A stretch of DNA of 64,000 nucleotides, taken from NCBI GenBank assembly GCA_937952285.1, contig CALFZE010000048.1, forward strand, positions 1 to 64,000. The letters run 5' to 3'. The translations under genes were made by a program, and so were the position numbers. The notes below the pieces were generated by a model. It worked only from the letters and a program-made list of their open reading frames with translations, made no database searches and was not told where the DNA came from. The DNA comes from UBA2428 sp002343545 (GTDB lineage: Bacteria > Bdellovibrionota > UBA2428). Shown one piece after another: positions 25,855 through 33,319 of the stretch. The first letter of the stretch is position 1. Each line of letters starts with the position of its first letter.

Positions 25855-25966
25855 AAAATCAGATAGTTGATCAATTATTAAGGGCGGGTGAAGTCGGCAC
25901 GGCCCCTGCATCACCTCGGGAAGGGGGAATTCTCGATCTTCGAGTTTTCCGTTTTTGGGGGGGACT
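25855..25966 (+). promoter_or_regulatory. AT-rich promoter region and leader of the 25967 gene
   Basis: After the terminator comes an AT-rich tract with the palindrome TTGATCAA (25867-25874) and TATTAA (25876-25881), which could hold a promoter or operator. About 80 bases of leader follow, including GGTGA/TCACC complementary blocks and GGGGGGG just before the ATG. I cannot match it to a known riboswitch. Confidence 0.35.
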
Positions 25967-26182
25967 ATGAAACTTTCTTCGATGCGTGAACTGCTCATGG
26001 CTGCGTTCGTGGCCGCTTCGAGCTTCGTGGGGTTGGGAATCGCCGCCGCCGCGGAAAGATCGGACGAGGTCATGAACCAAATCTGCTCGCAATTGGCGGA
26101 TACGCGGATTCCTCCGCAGCTGCCGACGAACTCGGGCACGGCGACTCCCGCCGCGGGCCAGCACGAAGCCACCCGCCGCTGA
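25967..26182 (+). CDS. Small exported protein
   Basis: 71 residues from ATG 25967, preceded by a G-run that can act as a Shine-Dalgarno. Residues 1-33 look like a signal peptide (ELLMAAFVAASSFVGLGIAAAA), leaving a short mature peptide with one Cys and a Pro/Thr-rich end. Too short to assign. Its own long leader and isolation between terminator-like structures suggest it is separately regulated. Confidence 0.6.
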   Translation: MKLSSMRELLMAAFVAASSFVGLGIAAAAERSDEVMNQICSQLADTRIPPQLPTNSGTATPAAGQHEATRR

Positions 26183-26200
26183 CGCTCGTCTTCGTGGTCG

Positions 26201-26226
26201 CGTTCGTCAGCGTTCGTCAGCGAACG
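26201..26226. repeat. 10-base direct repeat with hairpin
   Basis: CGTTCGTCAG occurs twice in tandem (26201-26210, 26211-26220). The second copy followed by CGAACG folds as CGTTCG-TCAG-CGAACG (26211-26226). It lies between two converging small genes and may help end transcription of either, though no T-tract is present. Confidence 0.45.
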
Positions 26227-26444
26227 AGGGATTCTTTCCGTTCGCGCGTGAGGTCTTGGACCTTTTCCCACGTCCACGTGACGGGGCGGACGGTCGTCCA
26301 GAAGAAGTTCTGGAACTTGTCCGAATTCACGCTGCGGTGATAGCGCTGCTCGAGGCTGTGTTCGCCGATGCGGACCTGCCCGACGATCGTGAGCAGCACG
26401 AGGAAGAAGGCCGTTTGGACGAGCGCACGTAAAACGGTGAACAT
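26217..26444 (-). CDS. Small single-pass membrane protein
   Basis: 75 residues: one N-terminal membrane helix (about 5-22, LRALVQTAFFLVLLTIVGQ) then a charged, aromatic tail (NFFWTTVRPVTWTWEKVQDL). No family recognised. Support for a real gene comes from the upstream TAGACT placed exactly six bases before the ATG, the same arrangement seen at several well-identified genes in this window. Confidence 0.6.
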   Translation of the reverse strand: MFTVLRALVQTAFFLVLLTIVGQVRIGEHSLEQRYHRSVNSDKFQNFFWTTVRPVTWTWEKVQDLTRERKESLVR

Positions 26445-26450
26445 GCTTCC

Positions 26451-26456
26451 AGTCTA
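26451..26456 (-). promoter_or_regulatory. -10 element TAGACT, leaderless type
   Basis: On the minus strand TAGACT is followed by GGAAGC and then the ATG at 26444. A -10 at this distance puts the first transcribed base on the start codon. Confidence 0.55.
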
Positions 26457-26519
26457 AGGTCGCGGCCGCTCGGCCCGCACCCTTTCGCGCGCCAAAGAAT
26501 TTGACGCCTCCCCGCGGGT

Positions 26520-27263
26520 CTACGCGGTCATGAGGATCGGCGCGTCTTCCGTGATGACCATCGTATGCTCGAACTGCGCGCCCAAATGGGGCCGCGGGAT
26601 CGAGAGCGTCCATCCGTCGCGCTCTTCGCGCACCATGGTGGGGCCCGTCGTCAGGAAGGGCTCGATCGTGATGACCATCCCCTTCTTCAAGACGCGTTTC
26701 TCGTTCGGGTCGTAGAATCCCGGAATGAATTCCGGCGCTTCGTGAAGGGAGCGGCCGACGCCGTGGCTGCCCAGATTGCGGATGACCGCGAACGAGGATT
26801 CGCGCGCGACGTTCTCGATGGCGTGACCGATCGCGGAGAGCGGCGCTCCGTGTCGGGCGGCGGCGCAAGCTTCGGCCAGCGCGCGGCGCGTGGCTTCGAG
26901 GAGACGCTGCTTCTTGGCCGAACCTTGGCCGACGATGAAGCTCGATCCCGTATCGGCGAAGTAGCCGTCCTTGACCGCCGACACGTCGATGTTGACGAGG
27001 TCGCCTTCGCGCAGGACGCGATCGCCGGGAATCCCGTGCGCGAGCTCTTCGTTGACGCTGATGCAGACCGCGCCGGGGAACTTGTAGCAATGCTGGGGGG
27101 CCGACTTCGCGCCCCGCGCTCGGAGCGCCTCGGCCGCCATGCGATCGAGCTCCGAGGTCGTGACGCCCGGCACGAGTCCGCCGGAGACGTGCCCGAGCAC
27201 GTCCCGTACGATGGCTCCGATCAGACGCAAGGCTTCCAAGTCACGTTCGTTCTCGATCGACAT
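26520..27263 (-). CDS. map: Methionine aminopeptidase, type I
   Basis: 247 residues. It removes the initiator Met from nascent proteins in the cytoplasm. All five metal ligands are visible: Asp93 (NIDVS), Asp104 (FADTGS), His167 (SHGVGR), Glu201 (TIEPF) and Glu232 (QFEHT). Length is normal for a type I enzyme without an N-terminal extension. The gene is alone here, away from the usual secY/rpsM context. TACGCT six bases before the ATG suggests a leaderless transcript, and the G-run between them could alternatively act as a weak Shine-Dalgarno. Divergent from the FlaG-like gene. Confidence 0.95.
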   Translation of the reverse strand: MSIENERDLEALRLIGAIVRDVLGHVSGGLVPGVTTSELDRMAAEALRARGAKSAPQHCYKFPGAVCISVNEELAHGIPGDRVLREGDLVNIDVSAVKDGYFADTGSSFIVGQGSAKKQRLLEATRRALAEACAAARHGAPLSAIGHAIENVARESSFAVIRNLGSHGVGRSLHEAPEFIPGFYDPNEKRVLKKGMVITIEPFLTTGPTMVREERDGWTLSIPRPHLGAQFEHTMVITEDAPILMTA

Positions 27264-27269
27264 TCCCCC

Positions 27270-27275
27270 AGCGTA
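27270..27275 (-). promoter_or_regulatory. -10 element TACGCT of map, leaderless type
   Basis: TACGCT-GGGGGA-ATG on the minus strand. The spacing of six bases puts +1 at the A of the start codon. On the other strand the overlapping TAGGCC lies seven bases before the TTG of the divergent gene. Confidence 0.55.
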
Positions 27276-27286
27276 GGCCGCCCCCG

Positions 27287-27775
27287 TTGGCCACTCAACA
27301 AAAAGATCCGTCGGGCTTTCCGGAGGATGGGGAGCCCCGCTTCGTCAATCGTTTGTCGGGCCCTCAGGCCGGAGGCGCAAAGTTCCGAAAGCGGGGTATG
27401 GACCTTGGAGGCGTCAATCGTATCAAGCCGCGGATTCCGGCCGCGGCGGCGACCGGCGAGCTGCGGACGAAAACCGCGAGCTCCGGCGAGCGCGACGCCC
27501 ATGGCCACGGCGGATACCAGAAGCAGGAACGGCCCAAGCAGCTGAGTCCCGAGCAGGAAACCGAAGGCGTGGCGGCGCTGAACGCGCTGCCTTCCTTCGT
27601 GAACGCGGGGCTCGTCGCTTCGCTCGTGAAGGAAGAGGGCAAGGCCCCGCACGTCGTCGTGAAAGATCGCAACGGGCAGACCGTGCGCTACCTTCCTTAC
27701 GAGCAGATCGTGGAACTCTACTTCGACCGCAAGAGCGACCGTCAGACCGGTCGCTTGATCAATCGCGCCGCGTAG
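27287..27775 (+). CDS. FlaG-like domain protein
   Basis: 162 residues with a disordered Gly/Lys/Arg-rich first half. The C-terminal domain (about 100-160: NALPSFVNAGLVASLV, PHVVVKDRNGQTVRYLPYEQIVELYF) resembles the FlaG fold, a small flagellum-associated domain (the VVKV.D..TGEVIRQIP pattern). The TTG start is the first in frame and no Shine-Dalgarno is seen; an ATG at 27398 is an alternative that keeps the domain. Function is tentative. Confidence 0.65.
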   Translation: MATQQKDPSGFPEDGEPRFVNRLSGPQAGGAKFRKRGMDLGGVNRIKPRIPAAAATGELRTKTASSGERDAHGHGGYQKQERPKQLSPEQETEGVAALNALPSFVNAGLVASLVKEEGKAPHVVVKDRNGQTVRYLPYEQIVELYFDRKSDRQTGRLINRAA

Positions 27776-27810
27776 GTCGGGCCGCGTAGGCCGGGCCGGC
27801 GAAGCGCGCC

Positions 27811-28572
27811 TTACTTGAACAGCGAAAAGACGTAGGTCAACACGAAGTCCAGGACGATGATCCAGATGGAGTTTGCCACGACGGCGTCCGTCGTCGTCAT
27901 GCCGACGCCCTCGGAACCGAAGCGGCAGCGAAATCCGTAGGTCGAGCTGATGATGGGAATGCTGCCGCCGAAGAGCGCCGCCTTGACCGCGCAGAGCAGG
28001 AAGTCCGACGGGGTCGTGAAGGCGAAAAGGCTTTGGAAGAATTCGCCCGTCGAGAAATGCAGCTTGAGCACGGCCGAGAGCCAGCCCCCCATGACGGCCA
28101 GGTAGAGCGCGACGACCGAAAGGATGACCGTCGCGACGGTCGAAGCGATGAAACGGGGCGCGACGAAAAGGTCCACGGGATTCAGCCCGAGCAGACGGTA
28201 GGCGTCGAGTTGCTCGGTCGTCTTCATCGCGCCGAGCTCGGCGGCGATGCTCGCGCCCATCTTCGAGGTCAGCAGCAGCGCCGTGACCGCGGGAGCGAGC
28301 TCGCGCACGAGCAGGATCATGGCGAAGCCCGGGATGAGCGAGTCGTTCGCGAGGATGAGCTTCATGTGGAAGCTGTACTCGAGGATAATGATGATGCCCG
28401 TGAACGTGACGCAGAGGCTGACGATCCCGAGGCATCCCCACGCGAACTCGTAGAGCTGCTTGACGACTTCGGTCCGCGCGAAGCGGCCCCGCGCGACCGA
28501 GCGCAAGGTCTGGCCCGCCACCGAGAGGATATTCGAGATCAAGAGGCTCTTCTGGCTTCCCTCGAGGCTCAT
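27811..28572 (-). CDS. MlaE-family ABC permease 1
   Basis: 253 residues of the MlaE/YrbE permease family: about five membrane helices and the coupling-helix region LGAMKTTEQLDAYRLLGLNPVDLFVAPR. MlaE permeases move phospholipids between the inner membrane and periplasmic MCE proteins. It is the last gene of a four-gene unit and starts one base after the stop of permease 2. The two permeases are clearly different sequences, so they may form a heterodimer. Confidence 0.88.
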   Translation of the reverse strand: MSLEGSQKSLLISNILSVAGQTLRSVARGRFARTEVVKQLYEFAWGCLGIVSLCVTFTGIIIILEYSFHMKLILANDSLIPGFAMILLVRELAPAVTALLLTSKMGASIAAELGAMKTTEQLDAYRLLGLNPVDLFVAPRFIASTVATVILSVVALYLAVMGGWLSAVLKLHFSTGEFFQSLFAFTTPSDFLLCAVKAALFGGSIPIISSTYGFRCRFGSEGVGMTTTDAVVANSIWIIVLDFVLTYVFSLFK

Positions 28573-28573
28573 C

Positions 28574-29335
28574 TCATTTCCCCAGCGCCGTGAAGATCCC
28601 GTTGAGGAACCAGCTGATCGAGAAGTCGGCCAGCACGATCGCGACCATGCTCTGCACGGCGGTCGTGCGCACGGCGCGGCCCACGCCTTGGGTGCCGCCT
28701 TCGGTCCAGTAGCCGTTCGCGCAGCAGAGGTGGCCCATGAGGACGCCGAAGACGAGCGCCTTCACGCAGGCGAGCGCGACGGTCTCGGCCGCGGCGAAGC
28801 GGGGAATCATGCTGAGGTACTGCTGGGGGTTCACGCCCCCCACGAAGTAGGAGGCGATCATGCCGCCCGTCACCGAGACGACGAGTCCGAACGCGAGCAG
28901 GAGGACGGAGCTCAGCACGACGGCCCAAAAGCGCGGCACGACGAGAAAGGCGACGGGGTCCACGCCGAGGCAGCGGATGGCCTGGATCTGGTCGGTCACT
29001 TTCATCGTGCCGAGCTCGGCCGAGGTGAAGGCGCCGACTTTGCCGGCCAGCATGAAGGCGATGAGGATCGGGCCGACCTCGCGCAGCGTGCCCGAGGTAT
29101 TGAGTCCGCCGAGCGTGGCTTCGGCGCCGAAGTCCTTCAGCTGCAGGTGAAACTGGACGGCCATGATCGCGCCGGTGAAGACGCCGGCCGTGAGCGTCGT
29201 CGGCAGGGAACGCCAACCGATCGAGGCGAGCTGCGAAGTGAACTCCCGGCTCTCGAAGCGGGAGAAAAGGCTCGTGCGGAGCAAGCCGAGGAAGAACTCG
29301 ACGTGTTGGCCGATGGCCGAAAGAAGAGCCGTCAT
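28574..29335 (-). CDS. MlaE-family ABC permease 2
   Basis: 253 residues from ATG 29335; the same frame runs upstream to 29827 but that part is antisense to the ATPase gene. MlaE family features include LGTMKVTDQIQAIRCLGVDPVAFLVVPRFW and about five membrane helices. Its ATG overlaps the end of the ATPase A gene by 4 bases (ATGA). No MCE-domain (MlaD) gene accompanies it in this window. Confidence 0.88.
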   Translation of the reverse strand: MTALLSAIGQHVEFFLGLLRTSLFSRFESREFTSQLASIGWRSLPTTLTAGVFTGAIMAVQFHLQLKDFGAEATLGGLNTSGTLREVGPILIAFMLAGKVGAFTSAELGTMKVTDQIQAIRCLGVDPVAFLVVPRFWAVVLSSVLLLAFGLVVSVTGGMIASYFVGGVNPQQYLSMIPRFAAAETVALACVKALVFGVLMGHLCCANGYWTEGGTQGVGRAVRTTAVQSMVAIVLADFSISWFLNGIFTALGK

Positions 29336-30063
29336 CGTCGCACCTCGCGAAGAAAATCTTGGGTGAGCGTCGTCGCGCTCGTTCGGATCGAGTCCGGCGT
29401 GCCTTCGTCGACGACCCGGCCGGCGTCGAGCACGACGATACGATCGGCCGTCTTGAGCGCGTTCTCCATGTCGTGCGAAACGACGATGGCCGTCTTGCCG
29501 AGTTTGCGCGAGACGTCGCGGATGAGTTGGTGCACCTGGCGCGAGGTCGCGGGATCGAGGCCGGTCGTCGGCTCGTCGTAGAGGACGTAGGCCGGGTCGA
29601 CGAGCAGCGTGCGGGCGAGGGCGAGTCGCTTCTGTTCCCCGTAGCTGAGCTGCGGCGGGTAGCGCTCGGCCATGCGGTCGGCCAAGGCCTCGAGCCCCAC
29701 TTCGGGCAGCATCCGGCGCGCGGCCTCGATCTGCTCGCGGAGCGGCTTCGTGCGGATGCCGAAGGTGACGTTCTCGAAGACCGTGCGCGAATCGAGGAGC
29801 GCGGGCAGTTGAAAGACGAGCCCGCACTTGCGCCGCACGGGCCCGAACCCCGCTTCGTCGAGTTGGGTGATGTCTTGCCCGTCGAGGACGATGCGTCCGC
29901 GGTCGCAGCGCAGGAGGCCGACGAGGTGCTTGAGCATGACGCTCTTGCCCGTGCCGGAACGGCCGAGCGCGAAGAGGATCTCGCCGCGCTCGACCCGAAG
30001 GTTGAGCCCGTTCAGGACCGTTTTCGGCCCGAAGCGCTTGTGGACGTCCTCGAAAAGAATCAC
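29332..30063 (-). CDS. MlaF-like ABC ATPase A (canonical catalytic residues)
   Basis: 243 residues. Walker A GRSGTGKS at 34-41, Q-loop FQLPALL, signature LSYGE (139-143, where LSGGQ is usual), Walker B LYDEP with Glu164, and H-loop His197. The hydrolytic residues are intact, while the signature motif has Tyr in place of the first Gly. It overlaps the permease 2 start and its own start overlaps the end of ATPase B (4 bases each). Confidence 0.9.
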   Translation of the reverse strand: MILFEDVHKRFGPKTVLNGLNLRVERGEILFALGRSGTGKSVMLKHLVGLLRCDRGRIVLDGQDITQLDEAGFGPVRRKCGLVFQLPALLDSRTVFENVTFGIRTKPLREQIEAARRMLPEVGLEALADRMAERYPPQLSYGEQKRLALARTLLVDPAYVLYDEPTTGLDPATSRQVHQLIRDVSRKLGKTAIVVSHDMENALKTADRIVVLDAGRVVDEGTPDSIRTSATTLTQDFLREVRR

Positions 30064-30782
30064 AGGAAGATCCTTCCGAGCTCTTCGTGCCGCGGCGAGC
30101 CCGGCGAGTGAAGCTCGCGGTCGGCGAGAAAGTGGATGTTCGGTCCCCAGTCGCGCGCGCGATCCGGGTCGTTCGTGACGATGACGATGAGTCCGTCGAG
30201 GCCGCGCAGGAGCTCCTTCACGAGCTCGGCCATCTGCCGCGAAGTGATCGGATCAAGTCCGGCCGTGGGATCGTCCAGGAAGATGAGCGTCGGCTTGAGC
30301 ATGAGGCAGCGGGCGATCGACAGGCGCTTCTGCATGCCCCCGGAAAGCTCGTGGGGGAAAAGCGGGGCGGCGGCCTCGAGCCCGACTTTCGCGAGCCAGG
30401 ATTGTGCGAGTTCGCGCCGCTCGCTTTCGGGAGTTGAAGGATGGCGGCAGCGGTGGGGAAAGGTCAGGTTCTCGATGACGCGAAGCGATCCGAAGAGCGC
30501 GTTGTTCTGGAAGGCGAAACCGATCTCGGCCAGCAGGCCGGCGTCTTGCGCGTAGCCCTCCCGCGCCCACAGCGGACGTCCGTTCAGGAGCAGCCGGCCG
30601 CGCCGCGGCTTCCACACGCCGCCCAAGGTCTTGAGCAAAGAAGATTTGCCGCCGCCCGACGAGCCCATGACGACGTGCACGCCCGGTCCGCGCCACGCGA
30701 GGCTCACGTTTTCGAAAAGCCACGGCGTCAGGAGTTCCTGCCCTTGGCTTTGCGCGATGGCTTCGGTTTCGATCGAAATCAC
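30060..30782 (-). CDS. MlaF-like ABC ATPase B (degenerate catalytic residues)
   Basis: 240 residues from GTG 30782, first gene of the four-gene unit. Walker A is GSSGGGKS (40-47) and the signature LSGGM (146-150) is near-consensus, but the Walker B catalytic Glu is Asp (LDDP, Asp171) and the H-loop His is Asn (TND, Asn204). These two changes usually weaken or abolish hydrolysis. Combined with ATPase A this predicts one canonical and one degenerate nucleotide site. GGGGGT lies just before the GTG. Confidence 0.88.
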   Translation of the reverse strand: MISIETEAIAQSQGQELLTPWLFENVSLAWRGPGVHVVMGSSGGGKSSLLKTLGGVWKPRRGRLLLNGRPLWAREGYAQDAGLLAEIGFAFQNNALFGSLRVIENLTFPHRCRHPSTPESERRELAQSWLAKVGLEAAAPLFPHELSGGMQKRLSIARCLMLKPTLIFLDDPTAGLDPITSRQMAELVKELLRGLDGLIVIVTNDPDRARDWGPNIHFLADRELHSPGSPRHEELGRIFL

Positions 30783-30846
30783 TTACCCCCAGTATGAGCG
30801 AGGGAATTGACGCAAAACAGATCTTGGCCGATCACGTCTTTGACGC

Positions 30847-30852
30847 TAGGGT
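30847..30852 (+). promoter_or_regulatory. -10 element TAGGGT of gltA, leaderless type
   Basis: TAGGGT is followed by seven bases and ATG 30860. TTGGCC lies 17 bases upstream of it and can serve as the -35. No Shine-Dalgarno is present before the ATG. Confidence 0.6.
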
Positions 30853-30859
30853 TTTAGCC

Positions 30860-32008
30860 ATGTCCACACCTACGATTTTCCGTGAAGCTATCGACAAAGG
30901 CCTTGAGGGTATCGTCGCCTGCACGACGCGTATCAGCAGCATCCAGGGGAACACCCTGACGTATCGCGGTTACGCGATCGAGGATCTGGCCGAAAACTCG
31001 AATTTCGAAGAAACGATCTGGCTGCTTTGGAACGACCGCCTCCCGACGGCCGCCGAGCTGGAAGGCTTCCGCAAGGAGCTCTTTGCCGCCTCGCGCCTCG
31101 AACCCGAAGTCAAAGAGCTCATGAAGACGCTCCAGCAGGCGGCGAACTCGAAGACGCATCCGATGGACTACCTGCGGACGGTCGTTTCGACCCTTTCGCT
31201 TCGCGATCCCGAGGTCGCCGACAACTCGGAAGCCGCCCTTCGCCGCAAATCCCTTCGCTTGACCGCGCAGATCTCCTCGATTGTCGGCGCCTACGAGCGG
31301 GTCCGCAAGGGCCAACCCCTCGTGGAACCCGTCGAAGGCAAGGGCCTCGCTTGGAACTTGCTCTGGCAGATGTTCGGCAAGGAGCCGACGGCCGACCACG
31401 TCAAGATCATGGACACGGCCCTCATCCTGCACGCCGATCACGAGATCAATTGCAGCGCCTTCTCGGCCCGCGTGACGGCTTCGAGCCTGAGCGATCTGCA
31501 CTCGGCCGTCGTTTCGGCCATCGGCACGCTGAAGGGTCCCTTGCACGGCGGCGCCAACGAAGCCGTCATCAAGATGCTCAAGGAGATCGGCACGATCGAC
31601 AAAGCCAAGACCTACGTCGAGCAAGCCCTCGAAGGGAAGCAGAAGGTCATGGGCATCGGTCACCGCGTCTACAAGAACGGCGACCCCCGCGCCAAGATCC
31701 TCCGCAAGATCAGCGAACGCATCACGAAGGAAGCCGGACAACCCGAGCTTTACGAGATGAGCGTGCTGATCGATGACACGATGCTCGAGAAGAAGGGCCT
31801 CATGCCGAACGTCGATTTCTATTCGGCCTCGGTTTACCACTGCATGGGCCTGCCGCATGACCTCTTCACCCCCCTCTTCGCGGCGAGCCGCATCGCGGGA
31901 TGGTGCGCGCACGTGATCGAGCAGTTGGCCGCCAACCGGATTTACCGTCCACGGGGCGAGTATGCCGGCCGCACGGACCTCGTCTGGAAACCTATCGCGT
32001 CGCGCTAA
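30860..32008 (+). CDS. gltA: Citrate synthase
   Basis: 382 residues. It condenses acetyl-CoA and oxaloacetate at the entry to the TCA cycle. The catalytic set is visible: His in LHGGANEAV, His in GIGHRVYK and Asp in NVDFYSAS. The size and N-terminus (GLEGIVACTTRISSIQGNTLTYRGYAIEDL split over 12-41) match the shorter Gram-positive/archaeal-type enzymes. ATG 30860 is preferred over 30794 because family members start here and a -10-like TAGGGT sits just upstream; neither has a Shine-Dalgarno. It ends at a strong terminator. Confidence 0.95.
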   Translation: MSTPTIFREAIDKGLEGIVACTTRISSIQGNTLTYRGYAIEDLAENSNFEETIWLLWNDRLPTAAELEGFRKELFAASRLEPEVKELMKTLQQAANSKTHPMDYLRTVVSTLSLRDPEVADNSEAALRRKSLRLTAQISSIVGAYERVRKGQPLVEPVEGKGLAWNLLWQMFGKEPTADHVKIMDTALILHADHEINCSAFSARVTASSLSDLHSAVVSAIGTLKGPLHGGANEAVIKMLKEIGTIDKAKTYVEQALEGKQKVMGIGHRVYKNGDPRAKILRKISERITKEAGQPELYEMSVLIDDTMLEKKGLMPNVDFYSASVYHCMGLPHDLFTPLFAASRIAGWCAHVIEQLAANRIYRPRGEYAGRTDLVWKPIASR

Positions 32009-32026
32009 ATCGTCTTCGCTTCGGAT

Positions 32027-32070
32027 AAACGGGGGCTTTCGCGAAAACGCGAAAGCACCCGTTTCTTTTT
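32027..32070 (+). terminator. Rho-independent terminator of gltA
   Basis: AAACGGG and GGCTTTCGCG (32027-32043) pair with CGCGAAAGC and ACCCGTTT (32048-32064) around AAAA, with small internal mismatches, and are followed by CTTTTT. It is a long intrinsic terminator. Confidence 0.9.
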
Positions 32071-32113
32071 GTCCGCTCAAGTTTTCTTTCGTTTAAGTCG
32101 AAAGAGGCTTGTG

Positions 32114-33256
32114 ATGAAGGCGTTCCGCCAAGTCGGTTTGCTCGTATTCTTGGCGTTGGCCGCCTTGGGATTCGTGTACTTCGGCCCGGTCGAATACACG
32201 GGCGTCGTGACCCGTACGGACTTCTATCGCTATTATCTCGGCCCGCACCTGGATCGTTTCATGTCGTTGACCGGGCAGGGCAGTCTCACGATCGCCTACC
32301 TTTTTGATTCGGAAGGCTCGGTGGATTTCACGCCGGGCAACGATACGGTGACTTTGCCCGCTCGCCCCGGCCAGCGCTTTTCGCGCCGCACGACGGTGTC
32401 GACCTCCTCGCGTTCGCGCGCCGTCATCGCGCTCGTGGACGACTCCAAGGTCACGCTCGAAGCGAACTCGACGATCCTGCTCGATATTCCCACCGACGAC
32501 AGCACCGAAGCGCTAACCCTTAAGGTCTTGGGCGGTAGCGTGACGGCCGAGCGTTCGGCCACTTCGACGACGCAGATTACGATCGTGTCTCCCAAGGGCG
32601 TCGCGAAAGAACTGACGCAAGCGAAACTGGCCGTCGTGACGACGAAAGCCGCGCCCGGCGCGGCGGATGTCGCGAAGGATTCGCAGGAATTCTTCGGCAC
32701 GCCCGAAGAGCCCCTCGAGGCGATTCAATCCAAGCTCGCGACCGCGCGTCGCGAAGAACTCCAGAACGCCGACACGGGCTTCGAAGCCGTCGCCGATGCC
32801 GAAGAGCAAGCGCGTGCGGCCGAAGCGGCACGGGCGCCGGCGTCCGAAGCCGAAGCGGTTCCCGTCGAGCCCGAACGGCCGACCTCCTTCGCGCCCCGTC
32901 GCAAGGCGGCGTCGATCCGTTGGGCACCGCCTCCCGAAGGCAACGATCTCTCGCAGGCGTTCTTTGCCGAGCGTGCCGGTCGCAAAGACGATTCCAAGCG
33001 TCTCATGGCGCGCGCCCTCACGAAGCCGGGTTACCAAGGCGAGGGCTTCAGCGAGTCGACGCGCGTCGCGCTCGATGGTCTCCTCCGCGGCTACGTCGAG
33101 AACGGCGACGCTCGCCTGGCGCAAGAAACCCTGCGGAACGCCAAAGAGACCTACGGTCACGACGCGGCCGCGCAGGATTGGCTGCGCGAATGGGATCGGC
33201 GACTGGGATCATCGTCCTCCTCGCGCGTTCCCGCCAGCGTCAAACCCGGCCGCTAG
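32114..33256 (+). CDS. FecR-domain membrane protein
   Basis: 380 residues from ATG 32114 (AAAGAGG upstream). A signal anchor (about 7-25) leads to a FecR-type beta domain at about 55-165 (RTTVSTSSRSRAVIALVDDSKVTLEANSTILL). An Ala/Glu-rich linker and a C-terminal helical-repeat region (AFFAERAGRKDDSKRLMARAL, ARLAQETLRNAKETYG) follow. FecR domains transmit signals or bind surface polysaccharide; no sigma factor gene is adjacent, so a signalling role is unproven. Confidence 0.75.
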   Translation: MKAFRQVGLLVFLALAALGFVYFGPVEYTGVVTRTDFYRYYLGPHLDRFMSLTGQGSLTIAYLFDSEGSVDFTPGNDTVTLPARPGQRFSRRTTVSTSSRSRAVIALVDDSKVTLEANSTILLDIPTDDSTEALTLKVLGGSVTAERSATSTTQITIVSPKGVAKELTQAKLAVVTTKAAPGAADVAKDSQEFFGTPEEPLEAIQSKLATARREELQNADTGFEAVADAEEQARAAEAARAPASEAEAVPVEPERPTSFAPRRKAASIRWAPPPEGNDLSQAFFAERAGRKDDSKRLMARALTKPGYQGEGFSESTRVALDGLLRGYVENGDARLAQETLRNAKETYGHDAAAQDWLREWDRRLGSSSSSRVPASVKPGR

Positions 33257-33302
33257 TCGAAGCGAAATCCCGGGGCCTCGTAGAGAACTCGGGATCGCAT
33301 GT

Positions 33303-33308
33303 TATACT
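33303..33308 (+). promoter_or_regulatory. -10 element TATACT upstream of the 33320 gene
   Basis: TATACT is close to the consensus -10 and lies 11 bases before ATG 33320, predicting a leader of about five bases. I see no good -35. Confidence 0.5.
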
Positions 33309-33319
33309 GATTTGAATTC

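Noticed and set aside
25885..25966. Riboswitch in the long leader of the 25967 gene
   Set aside because: Some complementarity exists, but no known aptamer core could be matched by eye and the gene product gives no metabolic clue.
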